Source of the DNA: an uncultured Dysosmobacter sp.
GTDB lineage: Bacteria > Bacillota > Clostridia > Oscillospirales > Oscillospiraceae
DNA length: 64,000 bases
Direction: 5' to 3'
Assembly: GCF_947631165.1 (NCBI RefSeq)
Contig: NZ_CANRKH010000010.1
Coordinates: 1 to 64,000, forward strand
Positions 33,864 to 42,451 of this stretch are shown here, piece by piece. A model generated the notes under the pieces. It was not told the origin of the DNA. It was given only the letters and a program-made list of their open reading frames with translations, and made no database searches. Position 1 is the first letter of the stretch; each line of letters opens with the position of its first letter. A program made the position numbers and the translations under genes.

Positions 33864-34342
33864 TGGTAGGGGGAAAATCGAAACCGTCCCAATCCCCGCA
33901 TCTCCAAAAGGCCGGGGACCTCCGTCCCCTTCTGGGCATACCGGACCCGGAATAGCTTTGCCGCCGGGTCATATTCCGCCGTGGTGGAGGTAATGCCCCG
34001 ATTGTCGTGGTTTGGGAGGTTCGAAAGGTCCAAAACGCCTTTCCAGATGGTATCCCCCCGCCGCTGATAGACGAACACATTCCGGCGTCCGTCGCCGCCG
34101 TACTGGACATTGGCCGCCAGCTCTTCCCTGCCGTCGCCGTTCAGGTCCACAGAGAAATCCTGGGGGCCGTCAAAGCCGAAGCTCTCCGCGATGGGGAAGG
34201 TCTCCTCCTCCGTCACGGCGTAGTAGACCCGCCGCTGCCAAATGGCACCCTGGGTCTGCATGTATCCGTCATAGCCCAAAATATCAACAAAGGCCGTGCT
34301 GTTTTCCGGCAGGTCTGCCGGTGCGGATGGCTGCTTGCTCAT
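33854..34342 (-). CDS. Detached copy of the BlaR1 C-terminal domain
   Basis: A 162-residue protein without signal peptide or membrane segment. From residue 18 on it aligns with the last 145 residues of the upstream BlaR1-like protein: FVDILGYDGY against FTDILGYDGF, ETFPIAESFGFDG against GTFPIAESFGWGG, and FSVDLNGDGREEL against YSVDLNGDGQKEL. The DLNGDG stretch looks like a calcium-binding loop. It has its own AAGGAGGA site and a hairpin separates it from BlaR1, so it is a duplicated domain made as a separate protein. Function unknown. Confidence 0.75.
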   Translation of the reverse strand: MSKQPSAPADLPENSTAFVDILGYDGYMQTQGAIWQRRVYYAVTEEETFPIAESFGFDGPQDFSVDLNGDGREELAANVQYGGDGRRNVFVYQRRGDTIWKGVLDLSNLPNHDNRGITSTTAEYDPAAKLFRVRYAQKGTEVPGLLEMRGLGRFRFSPYHTV

Positions 34343-34415
34343 ATGCGCTCCTCCTTCCGGGAGGAAGCCCCTCCCTCCATCTATCCTATGCGCCGCCAGG
34401 GAAAAAGGGGCGGTG

Positions 34416-34456
34416 AAAAGCCCCGGCAAGCGCAAGACGCGTCTGCCGGGGCTTTT
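34416..34456. terminator. Terminator-like hairpin after BlaR1
   Basis: A 13-bp perfect stem AAAAGCCCCGGCA/TGCCGGGGCTTTT with a 15-base loop stands between the BlaR1-like gene and the detached domain gene. Confidence 0.75.
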
Positions 34457-34461
34457 GTATG

Positions 34462-37400
34462 TCAGGAATAGGGGTAGAACTCTTCCATCTGTTCCATGCC
34501 CTGGATCTCCGCCACGGCATAGTCCTCCTGCCCTGTTTTGTGATAGTGGATGCGGAACAGGTTCTCCGCCGGGTCGTACTCCTCCCAACTGGAGCCGATG
34601 CCGGTGTATTCGTAGTCCGGCAGGCCCTCCGGCGTCACGCAGCTCTGCCAGATCCCGCCGTCCCGCCGCTGGTAGACATAGGCCCGCCGCGCGCCGTCGG
34701 CGTTGAAGGTCACATTGCACACCAGCTCCTTCTGCCCGTCGCCGTTCAGGTCCACGGAGTAATCTTCACGCCCGCCCCAGCCGAAGCTCTCGGCAATGGG
34801 GAAGGTCCCCTCCGCCGTCACGGCGTAATAGGTCCGCAGGCTCCAACGGTCCCACTGCTCCTGCCAGAGAAAGCCGTCATAGCCCAGGATGTCCGTGAAC
34901 GTCTCTGCGGTCTGGACCGGCAGGCTCTCCCCGCCGATCCCCAGCGCATCCAGCAGCAGCGTCATCCCGGCGGCGCTCTGGCCGCAGGAGCGGACGTACA
35001 GCCCGCCTCCGCTCCGATGCTCCGTCCAGGTGAAAGCGGTGCTCTCGGTAAACAGATCCCCGGGCGGGTCATTCTCTCCGACATAGCTGAACTGTACCGG
35101 CCGGCCGTCCACTGTCCAGGAGATGGCCCAGACCTCCTCCGGCAGAAGGGCCGCCAGCAGGCAGGAGGCGTTGCTCAGCAGTTCCTCGCCGCTGTCGGCG
35201 ATCCCGCCCAGTGTCCCGGACACCGACAGCTCCAGCACACCGTCCTCTGTCAAGTTCCAGCCGTTCAGGCCGATCAGCCGCTCCGGGATGGCCTTCACCA
35301 GCAGCGCCGTCTCTCCCCGCAGGGCGAAGAGGGACGCGCCCAGCTCGCTGACCGGCGCTCCGCCGCCGTTCTGGGGATACAGCGCCTCCAGCAGCGTCTC
35401 CACCGCCTGGGGCGAAGCGCCGTAATCCCGGATGCTCCCCGCCAGGCCGTGGGCGTGGAGCCAGGGATCCGTATTCCACAGGCCGTCGTTTGGGGTCAGG
35501 GCCTGCACGCCGCCGTCGATCCAGTTCCAGGTGGTGGCGGCGTAGTCGTCCAACAGGGCCAGCAGCACCATGCTGTACCGCCACATCAGGGTGCTCCGCT
35601 TTTCCGCCGCCACCGGGGAATCGTAAAACAGCAGGGACAGGTAATTCCCCGCAGCCTCCTGAAGCTCCCAGCGCCCCAATGGCTCCTCAAAGTCCTCCAT
35701 GGCGGACAGCAGAGCCTCCGGGTCGCCCCGCCCGGCGTACAGGGTCCGGGCCAGGTCGGCCTCCGCCCCGCTGCCCCAGTTCAGATATGCCAGCAGCTCC
35801 CGCAGGGCCTCCGGGGAGGCGCCGTACCGGCGGATGTCCGTTTCGGACGCCCCCAGCTCCGCCAGGTCCTGGGCGGCCTCTGCCGCATCCTCCGTGACAC
35901 GCCACCCCATACCGGTCTCCTGGCTCCCGGTGCGGAGCTTCACATCAAAGATCACCTTGGACACATCCTCCCGCAGGGCCAGCAGGAGCAGGGCGCAGTT
36001 CGCCGCCTGATCGAGATCCCCGGAGGCGGCCTGCTCCGCCATCAGGAAGAGGTCCCCGGTGCCGGGGGACAGGTAGCAGCGGGTCAGCTGTTCCGGTTCC
36101 AGCTCCCAGGGGCACTCCTGAAACAGGCGCGTCACCAGGGTCTCAATGTCCCCGTCCCGCAGGTCGTAAAGGGTCTGGGCCAAGCCGCCGCTCTCCCGCG
36201 CAAACGCCTCTTTCAGCTCCGCCGTCCCCAGCTCGCTGAGCCGCAGGCGCAGGACCACCGCCGTGTCGTTCCGCAGAAGCTCCTCCATCCAGGTGTCCGT
36301 CCCCGGCTGGATGCCGAAGGTATGGAGCGTGTCCTCCGTCAGCGCGGCGGCTGCCACCGCGGTGTCCTCTTCCAGGGCCACCCGCCCCTTTTCCGTGTTG
36401 TCGCACAGGCTGTTCCAGGCCATGCCGCTGTACTGCCGGCCTGACAGCCGCACTCCTATGGAGGCCCCGCCCTCACCGCCATCGGCAGCGGCAGCGCCGA
36501 AGCTCCACTGGATGCCGTAGCCATCAAAGACCGCCAGCAGTCTGGCAGTGCCCTCCCGGGCAAGGGCCGTTCCGGACGTGTTTCCGGCGTCCTCCCCCAG
36601 GCTCCAGGCTCCCAGCGTTTTCCGCTCCGCCAGTACCCCTCGGTCGTAGATCTCCTGGTACAGCAGGCAGGAGCGGTACCGCTCCGCCACAGAGTAGGTG
36701 AAGGTCTGTTCGCCCTCCTCTCCGGTCTCCGCCAGCCGCACCCATCTGTCCGGCCTGCTCTTCCCGTTGGTGCCGCAGACCGCCGCCACCAGGACCACCA
36801 GCGCCACGGCCAGAAAGACCACCCGGGGCGTCTCCCGCTTCCAGTTCAGCACGTTCTTCACCCGCCGGGAGGCGTCGTGCTCCCCGAAGGCCAGCACCAT
36901 GGGGCCCCGGCGGTCCAGGGCAAAGGACACCAGCGACAGGCTGTAGCCCTTCTTCACCTGGTCCCCCAGCCGGGCCAGCACTGCCTCGTCGCAGCGCATT
37001 TCCATGTCCCGGCAAAACAGCCGCCAGCACAGCCACGCGGCGGGATCCCACCAGTACACCGCCAAAATCAGATAGGCCAGCAGCTTGACCCAGTGGTCCC
37101 GCCGGCGGATGTGATACCGCTCATGGGCCAGCACGTAGGTCCGCTGACTGCTGTCCAGGCGGAAGGGGATGTAGATGCGGGGCCTCACGAAGCCCATCAC
37201 AAAGGGGGTCGAGATGCTGCCGCAGGCCCAGATCTCGCCGCCCTCCCACACGGCGGCGGCCATACGCCGCCGCAGGCGGATATAGCTGACCGCGCTGTAG
37301 GCCAGCAGCGCCGCCATGCCAATCAGCCACAGCACCGCCCCGGCCCGCAGGGCGATCTCCCCGGCGGACAGGGCCGTCCGGACCGCCTCCGCCCCGCCGC

Positions 37401-37725
37401 TCTCCAATTCAGGCGCCAGCACCGTCACCGCCGGGGACGGGGAGATGGGCGCCGCCTGCACGGCGGGCAGCGCGCCGTTCTGCACACTCTGGGTGGCCTC
37501 CGCCACGGACTGAAGGGGGCGGAGGTTGAAAATGCTCCAAGGCGAGCGGGAGATGACCGCCTCCGGACACACCAGCCGGAACCCCACCACGCACCACAGC
37601 CAGTAGCTGTATTTTTTCGGCGCCTGCCGCAGCAGGCACCGGGCCAGCAGCACCACCGCCATCACCGGCAGGGCCGACAGGGCCATGGACAGCAGCTTTT
37701 GGAAGATCGCCGTCAGCAGCTCCAT
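34462..37725 (-). CDS. BlaR1/MecR1-like M56 sensor protease with giant outer domain
   Basis: A 1087-residue protein. The first 300 residues carry four membrane helices and the M56 zinc site HERYH (201-205). A further membrane segment lies near residue 300 (VVFLAVALVVLVAAVCG). Classical BlaR1 ends with a penicillin-binding domain of about 260 residues. Here about 780 residues of unrecognised outer sequence replace it, ending in a DLNGDG-containing domain that is duplicated in the next gene. It should sense an outside signal and cleave the BlaI-type repressor. Start lies 2 bases after the blaI stop. Confidence 0.88.
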   Translation of the reverse strand: MELLTAIFQKLLSMALSALPVMAVVLLARCLLRQAPKKYSYWLWCVVGFRLVCPEAVISRSPWSIFNLRPLQSVAEATQSVQNGALPAVQAAPISPSPAVTVLAPELESGGAEAVRTALSAGEIALRAGAVLWLIGMAALLAYSAVSYIRLRRRMAAAVWEGGEIWACGSISTPFVMGFVRPRIYIPFRLDSSQRTYVLAHERYHIRRRDHWVKLLAYLILAVYWWDPAAWLCWRLFCRDMEMRCDEAVLARLGDQVKKGYSLSLVSFALDRRGPMVLAFGEHDASRRVKNVLNWKRETPRVVFLAVALVVLVAAVCGTNGKSRPDRWVRLAETGEEGEQTFTYSVAERYRSCLLYQEIYDRGVLAERKTLGAWSLGEDAGNTSGTALAREGTARLLAVFDGYGIQWSFGAAAADGGEGGASIGVRLSGRQYSGMAWNSLCDNTEKGRVALEEDTAVAAAALTEDTLHTFGIQPGTDTWMEELLRNDTAVVLRLRLSELGTAELKEAFARESGGLAQTLYDLRDGDIETLVTRLFQECPWELEPEQLTRCYLSPGTGDLFLMAEQAASGDLDQAANCALLLLALREDVSKVIFDVKLRTGSQETGMGWRVTEDAAEAAQDLAELGASETDIRRYGASPEALRELLAYLNWGSGAEADLARTLYAGRGDPEALLSAMEDFEEPLGRWELQEAAGNYLSLLFYDSPVAAEKRSTLMWRYSMVLLALLDDYAATTWNWIDGGVQALTPNDGLWNTDPWLHAHGLAGSIRDYGASPQAVETLLEALYPQNGGGAPVSELGASLFALRGETALLVKAIPERLIGLNGWNLTEDGVLELSVSGTLGGIADSGEELLSNASCLLAALLPEEVWAISWTVDGRPVQFSYVGENDPPGDLFTESTAFTWTEHRSGGGLYVRSCGQSAAGMTLLLDALGIGGESLPVQTAETFTDILGYDGFLWQEQWDRWSLRTYYAVTAEGTFPIAESFGWGGREDYSVDLNGDGQKELVCNVTFNADGARRAYVYQRRDGGIWQSCVTPEGLPDYEYTGIGSSWEEYDPAENLFRIHYHKTGQEDYAVAEIQGMEQMEEFYPYS

Positions 37726-37727
37726 CC

Positions 37728-38090
37728 TCAGCCCTCCTTATGTGCGTCGATGAGGCGCTTCAGATCCTCCGCTTCCTCCTCCGTCAGCTTCCGCCCGCTC
37801 ATGAAGGCGGTGAGAAAGCCCGGCAGGGAGCCGCCGAAGGTGCGGTCCACAAAGTCCCCCGCCGCCTCCGCCGTCACTGTCTCCCGGGGAGCCAGCACCG
37901 TCACAGTGCTGTTTTCATTTTGCAGCAGGCCCCGCCCGCACAGCTTTTTCAGCACGGTATAGGTGGTGGACTTCTTCCAGCCCAGCCGCTCCCGGCACAG
38001 CTCCACCAAATGCCCGGAGCCAACCGGCGCCGCGTTCCACACCACCTGCATAAAACGATATTCGCTGTCACAGAGATGATACGATTCCAT
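37728..38090 (-). CDS. BlaI/MecI-family repressor
   Basis: A 120-residue winged-helix repressor: EYRFMQVVWNAAPVGSGHLV at the start and GWKKSTTYTVLKKLCGRGLL near residue 38 match the BlaI DNA-binding domain, and a C-terminal dimerisation helix follows. It pairs with the M56 sensor that should cleave it. The start has GGAGG upstream. Two operator-like palindromes sit just upstream, so it probably represses its own operon. Confidence 0.9.
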   Translation of the reverse strand: MESYHLCDSEYRFMQVVWNAAPVGSGHLVELCRERLGWKKSTTYTVLKKLCGRGLLQNENSTVTVLAPRETVTAEAAGDFVDRTFGGSLPGFLTAFMSGRKLTEEEAEDLKRLIDAHKEG

Positions 38091-38106
38091 TCCGCGTCCT
38101 CCTTTG

Positions 38107-38150
38107 GTCTATTCTTATCGACCCCACGTTTTGAGTCTACAACAATAGAC
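38107..38150 (-). promoter_or_regulatory. Twin BlaI-type operators upstream of blaI
   Basis: GTCTACAACAATAGAC (38135-38150) and GTCTATTCTTATCGAC (38107-38122) are inverted repeats with GTC[TG]A/TAGAC half sites and 28 bases between their starts. The form matches BlaI/MecI operators (TACA...TGTA within a GTC/GAC palindrome). The operon's promoter should lie between or within them. Confidence 0.6.
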
Positions 38151-38163
38151 CAGCTTTGTCAAG

Positions 38164-38194
38164 AAAAACCGCCGGAGACAAACATCTCCGGCGG
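38164..38194 (-). terminator. Terminator of the LacI gene
   Basis: CCGCCGGAGA pairs with TCTCCGGCGG around a 6-base loop, with T5 on the minus strand. Confidence 0.85.
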
Positions 38195-38277
38195 CGACAT
38201 TCACTATGCACAAAAAACAGCGTTTTTTCAGGGGCGGCCCCAGCGGCCGGCGGCATGATCCCCGCTGCCGGACCGCG

Positions 38278-39279
38278 TCACCTTTTCAGGCCATAGGGCT
38301 TGTAAGCGGAGGTCAGCACCTTTTCAAACACCGGCGCGTCGGGGTCCTCGATGCGCTTGAGGATCTGCTCTCCGGCGGCCCGGCCCAGCTCCTCCACCGG
38401 CTGGATGATGCAGTCCATCTGGTCGGAATAAAGCTGATAAAAGTTGGAATCATAATCAACGAAGCTGACCAGGTCGATGTCCTGGGCCAGGCGGATGCCC
38501 TTCTCCTGCAAATAGAAGATGGTCTCCGAGGCCATCAGGCCCTGGCAGACGATGATGGCGTCGCAGTTCTGTTCCAACAGCTCGTCCAGACACTCCTGGG
38601 CGCTGTTTTCCATGGAGTTGCCGTAGCGGATCAGGGCGTCCTCCTGAGGCAGGCCGCAGTCTGCCACCGCCTCCTTGTAGGCGGAGATGCGCTCCTTGGT
38701 GGAGGACAGCCGGGGCAGGCCGCCGATGATGCCAACCCGCTTGGCCCCCTTGCCCGCCAAGCGGCAGACGGAACGGTAGATAGGCTGGAAATTGGATACG
38801 CAGATGGAGGAATAGCGCTTGGTCTCAAAGGTCCGGTCTACCAGCACAGTGGGGAATCCTGCGGGGATCAACGCGTCGAACCGCTCGAACTCCTCCATGG
38901 TGCTGGCCACCAGCACGCCGTCCACCAGGCCAGCCGTCAGCAGGCGGAGGTTCTTCTCCTCCCGTCCGGCATCCTCCTTGGTATTGGCGATGATGAGGTG
39001 ATAGCCGTGGGCGGAGAGATAGTTCTCCACCGATTCGATCATGGTGGCGAAAAATTTGTTGGAGATATCCGGCACGATGAAGCCCACCGTCTGCTTCCGC
39101 CCCGTGCGGAAGCTGCGGGCGGAGGCGTCCGGCGTATACCCCAGCTCCTCGATGGCCTGATACACCTTCTCCTTGGTCTCGGCGGAGACGTATCGGGTAT
39201 TGTTGATGGTGTGGGACACGGTGGCGGTGGAGACCCCCGCCAGCCGCGCCACATCACTGATGGTCACTTTCATAGTCAT
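38278..39279 (-). CDS. LacI-family transcriptional regulator
   Basis: A 333-residue LacI/GalR regulator. The HTH with hinge, TISDVARLAGVSTATVSHTI, starts the protein and the sugar-binding domain follows (VGFIVPDISNKFFATM near 63, VDGVLVAS near 120). It reads away from gap and its operator-like site recurs in the gap leader, so it probably controls both itself and gap. Either of two ATGs (39279 or 39273) may start translation; AAAGGA suits the first. The effector is unknown, presumably a sugar phosphate. Confidence 0.9.
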   Translation of the reverse strand: MTMKVTISDVARLAGVSTATVSHTINNTRYVSAETKEKVYQAIEELGYTPDASARSFRTGRKQTVGFIVPDISNKFFATMIESVENYLSAHGYHLIIANTKEDAGREEKNLRLLTAGLVDGVLVASTMEEFERFDALIPAGFPTVLVDRTFETKRYSSICVSNFQPIYRSVCRLAGKGAKRVGIIGGLPRLSSTKERISAYKEAVADCGLPQEDALIRYGNSMENSAQECLDELLEQNCDAIIVCQGLMASETIFYLQEKGIRLAQDIDLVSFVDYDSNFYQLYSDQMDCIIQPVEELGRAAGEQILKRIEDPDAPVFEKVLTSAYKPYGLKR

Positions 39280-39298
39280 TGATTCCTTTGCGCAAACA

Positions 39299-39322
39299 AA
39301 CTGGCTTTACGTAATCATTTTG
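39299..39322 (-). promoter_or_regulatory. LacI operator at its own promoter
   Basis: The right half TTACGTAATCATTTTG matches the gap operator (TTACGCAATCGTTTTG) at 14 of 16 positions. It lies at about +2 to +25 of the lacI transcript, a position suited to autorepression. Confidence 0.6.
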
Positions 39323-39330
39323 CCAAAGAC

Positions 39331-39360
39331 AGTATAGGCCAACTTCCGGCTATCCGTCAA
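39331..39360 (-). promoter_or_regulatory. Promoter of the lacI gene
   Basis: TTGACG, 18 bases, then TATACT on the minus strand; the operator begins right at the start point. Confidence 0.65.
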
Positions 39361-39458
39361 GGCCCTTTTCCCCCCTTTTGTCGAAACTTCTGTGAATTTT
39401 GACTGTTTCTTATTAAAAATCCACAATTGAAATTTTCGATTGTTATCTGAAATGACGA

Positions 39459-40589
<1,131 letters not shown>

Positions 40590-40793
40590 TTTGCTCCGCA
40601 GGATCGTTTGTTTGATATAGTCAATCCACCAGAAAACCAGCTGCGCTGTTCTTCAAGCGGGCAATGCCCGCTGTACGCAAAGCACACGGATGAAATCCAA
40701 ATCAAGGCCGTTAGACGGCCTGTCACAGCGCAAACGCGCTGCGACATTTGAAAAGCGGTTTTACCACTTCTCAATTCATTTGATCATAGTGTC
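40590..40793. other. Intergenic hairpin region after gap
   Basis: No gene is seen. Stems GCGGGC/GCCCGC, GGCCGT/ACGGCC and GTCACAGCGC/GCGCTGCGAC follow one another before the terminator. The CACAGCGC..GCGCTGCG part recalls 17786-17806, so this may be another intergenic repeat. Confidence 0.45.
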
Positions 40794-40831
40794 GCAGCCG
40801 TCCGGGCAAAAGCCCGGACGGCTGCGTTTTT
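40794..40831 (+). terminator. Terminator of gap
   Basis: A 14-bp perfect stem GCAGCCGTCCGGGC with its complement, a 4-base AAAA loop, then GTTTTT. Confidence 0.88.
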
Positions 40832-40920
40832 AGCCCCGCGCCGTGAGAATACCGAGGCGATCTGAGGCAGTCTGAGGCGGTCTGGGATGGATGGTCCGGC
40901 CAGCGTTGGGAATATGGCCT

Positions 40921-41106
40921 TTAAAAATCATGCCGCCCGCCGCAGGAGAGGCCCAGCTCCTCCATCAGGGTGACCACCTCTTCGATCTTTTGAAAGCAGT
41001 CCTGGTCACTCAGCGCGCCGTCGCTGAGGATCTGCTGGATGCGGCGCAGTGCTCGACTGCTGGCATCCGCTGTCAGGCAACGGTAAAATTCCTGCTCGCT
41101 CTGCAT
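40921..41106 (-). CDS. Small hypothetical protein, 61 residues
   Basis: A soluble, helix-rich protein (DASSRALRRIQQIL and QKIEEVVTLMEELGL), not recognised. It is supported by an AAGGGG site 7 bases before the ATG and by a strong promoter. That promoter overlaps palindromes shared with the divergent Xre genes, so it may be a target or partner of these regulators. Confidence 0.65.
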   Translation of the reverse strand: MQSEQEFYRCLTADASSRALRRIQQILSDGALSDQDCFQKIEEVVTLMEELGLSCGGRHDF

Positions 41107-41140
41107 AAAATATCCCCTTCCGGTTTATCACATCACCTTG

Positions 41141-41169
41141 ATTATAACATAATTTTCATAAATACGCAA
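41141..41169 (-). promoter_or_regulatory. Promoter of the 61-residue gene
   Basis: TTGCGT, 17 bases, then a perfect TATAAT on the minus strand. The -35 lies within the first ACGCA palindrome. Confidence 0.65.
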
Positions 41170-41189
41170 GTGCGTATACGCAACTGCGA
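41164..41189. promoter_or_regulatory. Twin operator for the Xre pair
   Basis: ACGCAAGTGCGT (41164-41175) and ACGCAACTGCGA (41178-41189) are 12-bp palindromes one turn apart, between the divergent small gene and the Xre pair. One is perfect and one has a single mismatch. Confidence 0.65.
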
Positions 41190-41222
41190 TAGTTTGGATA
41201 CCATATCCACGAGGTGATGGAA

Positions 41223-41465
41223 ATGGCTGTCAAGGATGCGGTGGCACAGCGTTTTGCGGAGCTGTGCCGTCAGCGGGGGATCAAGCTGAATGAACTGGCG
41301 GTCCGAGCTGGAACGACCCCTTCCACGGTATACAGCATGATGGACCCGGCGCGCCGGAATGTATCGATCACCACCATCAAAATCCTCTGCGACGGATTGG
41401 ATATTTCTCTGGAAGAGTTCTTCTCCGGCCCGGAATTTGATGATTTGGAACAGGAAATTCAATGA
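41223..41465 (+). CDS. Small Xre-family repressor, copy 1
   Basis: An 80-residue protein that is nearly all HTH domain: VAQRFAELCRQRGIKLNELA, TPSTVYSMM, then ISLEEFFSGPEF. The start used has GAGG 8 bases upstream. It is a near-twin of the next gene: the last 23 residues (IKILCDGLxISLEEFFSGPE and following) differ at only a few positions. It probably binds the two palindromes just upstream. Confidence 0.88.
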   Translation: MAVKDAVAQRFAELCRQRGIKLNELAVRAGTTPSTVYSMMDPARRNVSITTIKILCDGLDISLEEFFSGPEFDDLEQEIQ

Positions 41466-41488
41466 TCAAGGGTCATGGGGGAGTAAAA

Positions 41489-41731
41489 ATGACTGTGACG
41501 GACGCGGTAACAAACCGTTTGCTTTCACTCTGCGGCCAAAGAGGCTGGACGATCCACACGCTGGCAATCGTATCCGGGCTATCTCCATCCACTGTGAAAA
41601 GTATTCTGTATGGAAACAGCCGCAATCCCGGCGTTGTCACCATCAAGATCCTCTGCGACGGGCTGGGTATCTCTCTGGAAGAGTTTTTCTCCGGCCCGGA
41701 GTTTGAAAATCTGGAACAGGAGATCCAATAA
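41489..41731 (+). CDS. Small Xre-family repressor, copy 2
   Basis: Also exactly 80 residues, starting MTVTDAVTNRLLSLCGQRGW, with GGGGGAG 5 bases before the ATG. Copy 1 and copy 2 share their C-terminal half but differ in the recognition-helix region (TPSTVYSMMD against SPSTVKSILY), so they may bind different sites or form a mixed dimer. An earlier ATG overlapping the copy 1 stop would add 9 residues. Confidence 0.85.
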   Translation: MTVTDAVTNRLLSLCGQRGWTIHTLAIVSGLSPSTVKSILYGNSRNPGVVTIKILCDGLGISLEEFFSGPEFENLEQEIQ

Positions 41732-41744
41732 AAAAAGAAGAGCC

Positions 41745-42064
41745 GCAAGACTCTTTTTTTCATACAAAACATATCCCCCCATCCGCTCCGCTGGCGAATG
41801 GGGGGATAGCCCATTGATCGGATTGATTCCCCGCAAAACCGAATGGTTTTGCGGGGACCCCAATTTAGAATCAAATGGTCAGGCAAAGCCCGACCATTTC
41901 AAGATTTTTTCTCCGAAAAAATACTTGTACGCCGCCTGGGCGGCGGCTCGGCCCTGCCTCGCGGACAATCCTCTTTTTCCCCCCAAAAAAAACATATCCC
42001 CCCATCCGCTCCGCTGGCGAATGGGGGGCTTACCCATTGATCGGATTGTCCATTGGTCCATACC
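41745..42064. repeat. Two 60-bp direct repeats around a hairpin array
   Basis: Bases 41766-41825 and 41989-42048 share AAAACATATCCCCCCATCCG, CTCCGCTGGCGAATGGGGGG and CCCATTGATCGGATTG, differing only in a 4-base patch. Each contains a CCCCCCAT/ATGGGGGG stem. Between them lie CCCCGCAAAACC/GGTTTTGCGGGG (41829-41856), ATGGTC..GACCAT (41874-41896) and a GCCGCC/GGCGGC stem. No gene is seen. Confidence 0.7.
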
Positions 42065-42324
42065 TCATGCTTTCTCAGGGTCCCGTTCGGATGCCGGGGT
42101 CTCGATAAGGGGGTCCGGAAACTCGGTCTCTTCTCCAATACCTAAAACATCAAGGACACGCAGACTTTGCTCTAGCTGTTGCTAAAACCATGCTCGTGCA
42201 GCTCATCATAGTGAGATATGTTTCGTCTTTGGGGGGTCCGAGGCTTCTTTTGTCGCTTTGATGATCTCGATCCCGAACGGTTATTCTTAAGAGATTCGTG
42301 ATTCTCTTGAGCTTGCTAGCCCAT
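42065..42324 (-). pseudogene. Decayed small gene with stop codons and a frameshift
   Basis: A good promoter and an AAGGAG site lead to ATG GGC TAG, a stop at codon 3. The same frame then reads a basic stretch (NNRSGSRSSKRQKKPRTPQR and onward to HYDELHEHGF) until another TAG. A frame one base over continues sensibly with QQLEQSLRVLDVLGIGEETE, PDPLIETPASERDPEKA and a stop. Together these would make a protein of about 85 residues. It looks like a gene lost through nonsense and frameshift mutations. The intact protein is not recognised. Confidence 0.55.
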
Positions 42325-42349
42325 GGGACTCACTCCTTTCTGTGTCTAT

Positions 42350-42378
42350 AATGTACAATATTTCTGGATGGATGTCAA
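42350..42378 (-). promoter_or_regulatory. Intact promoter of the decayed gene
   Basis: Perfect TTGACA, 17 bases, then TACATT, on the minus strand. Confidence 0.55.
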
Positions 42379-42451
42379 TAGGTTTTGTGATATTTTACTG
42401 TTTTCACAACTGTAAATCGTTTTCCCATGTCGATCTGCACAATCCCCCGTT

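Noticed and set aside
34459..36444. A 661-codon plus-strand open frame opposite the BlaR1-like gene
   Set aside because: Shadow of the real gene; composition rich in Gly, Gln, Arg and Pro and no start signals.
40660..40690. A second c-di-GMP riboswitch suggested by ACGCAAAGC after gap
   Set aside because: Only this short block matches; the other GEMM strands and the GAAA hairpin are missing, and it lies after the gene just before a terminator.
41214..41731. Prophage region around the Xre pair
   Set aside because: No integrase, structural or replication genes are nearby; repressor-like genes alone do not make a prophage.
42065..42324. Pyrrolysine-type UAG recoding of the small gene
   Set aside because: The readable protein needs a frameshift in addition to passing stop codons, so decay is simpler; no pyrrolysine genes are visible here.
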